From: Acidobacteriaceae bacterium
GTDB taxonomy: Bacteria; Acidobacteriota; Terriglobia; Terriglobales; Acidobacteriaceae
Assembly (NCBI GenBank): GCA_027364815.1
Contig: DAHXOQ010000205.1
Location: 1 to 5,456 of the forward strand
Length of the DNA stretch: 5,456 nucleotides
Reading direction: 5' to 3'
Shown: in pieces, positions 4,273-5,456 of the stretch
Layout: each line of letters begins with the position of its first letter
Numbering within the stretch: the first letter of the stretch is position 1
Notes under the pieces: generated by a model
Databases searched by the model: none
What the model was told of the DNA's origin: nothing
What the model saw: only the letters and a program-made list of their open reading frames with translations
Position numbers and translations under genes: made by a program

Positions 4273-5456
4273 GTGAATCGTTACTTTCAGCGTTTTGTTT
4301 TTATTGCCTCGTCGGTTCTATTTGCGACGGTCGTCCTCGGTTTCATTGCCGGAGAATTCGGCTGGCTCGGCGTCCGCGCCACCAGTGAGCAGGATGGCTC
4401 CTACAAGCAGATCAACATCTTTCAGGATGTCCTTCAGCGCATCCAGAGCGACTACGTCACCGAGCCCAACATGAAGAGCGTCGACTCGGGCGCGCTGCAC
4501 GGTCTTCTCGAGTCGCTTGACGTCGATTCCAGCTATCTTTCGCCAACTGAGTACAAAATCTACAAAGAACGCCAGGCTGAGGGCAACGCGCAAGTGGGCC
4601 TCATCGTCTCCAAGCGCTACGGTTATGCCACCATCGTCACCGTTGAGCCCGGTTCTCCCGCTGATAAGGAGCACCTCGTCGACGGCGACGTCATAGAGTC
4701 CATCGATGGCCAATCCACGCGCGATCTCTCTCTCGCCATGATTCGCATTCTGCTTAGCGGCAAGCCCGGCAGCACGGTAATTATTTCTGTCGTGCGTGCG
4801 CAAAAGCCTGAAGGCGACAAAATCACCCTGACCCGCGCCGCAGTCGCAGACCCCGCATTCAGCGAGCAGCAACTCGGCGACGTCAACGCCCTCTACCTCA
4901 AGCCCGGCGTAATCACCGCCGAGCGCGTTGCTCAAATTGCCGACAAAATCAAATCCGAAGGCAAAGGCCGCAAGCTCATTCTTGACCTCCGCGATACCGC
5001 CATCGGCGAAGAGGCCCAGGGCATCGCACTGGCCAACCTCTTCGTCAAGCAGGGAACTATCGCCACTCTCTCGGGTCAAAAGTATCCCGTGGAAACCTTT
5101 ACCGCCGACCCAACCAAAACCATCACCGACGCTCCGCTCATCGTCCTTGTCAATCGCGGAACCTACGGCGCAGCTGAAATCACCGCTGCCGCCATCGGCG
5201 ACCTCAAGCGTGGCGACGTTCTCGGCGAGCGCACCTTCGGCGAAGGCACCATCCAGAAGACCCTCGACCTGCCCAACGGCGCCGTTCTCTTCCTCACCGT
5301 AGCCAAGTATCAAACCCCGGACGGCAAAAAGATTGAAGACGAAGCCGTAACCCCCACCATGATCGTTGGCATCTCAGAAGACGATCAGGAAGCCGACGCC
5401 AACAGCGGCAAGAAGGCTGAAGAGACCAAAAAGCCCGACGAGATTCTCGCTAAAGC
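4273..5456 (+). CDS. PDZ-S41 (CtpA-like) protein lacking catalytic residues; C-terminus beyond window
   Basis: 394 codons are visible and the frame is open at the right edge. Seen: a hydrophobic N-terminal segment (about residues 8-25, signal peptide or membrane anchor), the Ctp N-terminal block (FQDVLQRIQSDYV, then HGLLESLDVDSSYLSP, 76-91), a PDZ domain (about 106-177, with VEPGSPA and LVDGDVIESIDGQ), and an S41 core (about 200-365: LILDLRDTAIG, APLIVLVNRGTYGAAEITAAA, VLGERTFGEGTIQ, TVAKYQTPDGKKI). In active C-terminal processing proteases the nucleophile is the second Ser of GSASASE and the general base is the Lys of FGKG, 25 residues later. Here these are Gly299 and Glu324, and DLRxNPGG is DLRDTAIG. 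The protein therefore looks like an envelope-facing pseudoprotease. The GTG start follows an in-frame TGA directly, with weak GGTGG upstream; the first in-frame ATG (4471) would remove the signal segment. The visible tail is charged and Lys/Glu-rich. Confidence 0.88.
   Translation, partial: MNRYFQRFVFIASSVLFATVVLGFIAGEFGWLGVRATSEQDGSYKQINIFQDVLQRIQSDYVTEPNMKSVDSGALHGLLESLDVDSSYLSPTEYKIYKERQAEGNAQVGLIVSKRYGYATIVTVEPGSPADKEHLVDGDVIESIDGQSTRDLSLAMIRILLSGKPGSTVIISVVRAQKPEGDKITLTRAAVADPAFSEQQLGDVNALYLKPGVITAERVAQIADKIKSEGKGRKLILDLRDTAIGEEAQGIALANLFVKQGTIATLSGQKYPVETFTADPTKTITDAPLIVLVNRGTYGAAEITAAAIGDLKRGDVLGERTFGEGTIQKTLDLPNGAVLFLTVAKYQTPDGKKIEDEAVTPTMIVGISEDDQEADANSGKKAEETKKPDEILAK

Noticed and set aside
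4206..4388. Small 60-codon plus-strand frame overlapping the S41 start
   Set aside because: It starts at a TTG, overlaps the signal segment of the S41 protein in another frame, and shows no recognisable features.
4318..5313. Long minus-strand frame (331 codons) opposite the S41 gene
   Set aside because: It is a GC-driven shadow; the plus-strand frame has clear PDZ and S41 motifs and the antisense product resembles nothing I recognise.

Overview
The window looks like a chromosomal segment of an Acidobacteriota bacterium (Acidobacteriaceae/Terriglobia type). This is inferred from moderately high GC, the wording of the MtaB N-terminus (GCRAARADGE), KdsB (an LPS gene, so a Gram-negative envelope), and an ice-binding-type (DUF3494) lipoprotein with Ig-like domains. 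No single marker settles the taxonomy.

Left part (1-1868, all on the minus strand): a compact cluster read right to left as azoR (FMN-dependent NADH-azoreductase) - kdsB (CMP-Kdo synthetase) - mtaB (tRNA ms2t6A37 methylthiotransferase, cut by the window edge). kdsB and mtaB are 2 bp apart. azoR has a strong Shine-Dalgarno sequence, and a perfect 26-bp palindrome lies just upstream, where a repressor would be expected to bind. The three products act in different pathways (redox/quinone detoxification, LPS precursor, tRNA modification), so this is a shared transcription unit at most, not a pathway.

Middle part (1869-2456): regulatory sequence and a tRNA gene. A near-consensus sigma70-type promoter (TTGACC-17-TAGAAT) drives a CAT-anticodon tRNA with encoded CCA at 2134-2210. 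Its -35 lies inside the second of two TTTGAC-type repeats spaced 21 bp apart. Directly after the tRNA is a 39-bp tandem repeat (two copies plus a stub), followed by a very stable hairpin with a T-rich tail, which separates the tRNA from the convergent gene on its right.

Right part (2457-5456): a minus-strand lipoprotein with two Big_5-type Ig-like domains and a C-terminal DUF3494 ice-binding-like domain. A 469-bp intergenic region follows with a long-range inverted repeat and a strongly C-rich, G-poor tract. A divergent plus-strand PDZ-S41 (CtpA-like) protein then runs off the right end.

The most notable observation is in that last gene. It keeps the fold and spacing of a C-terminal processing protease, but the positions of both catalytic residues are substituted (Ser to Gly299, Lys to Glu324, exactly 25 residues apart as in active enzymes), and the DLRxNPGG loop is altered. 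It is therefore predicted to be a catalytically dead S41 paralogue. I see no CRISPR array, insertion sequence or phage gene in the window.
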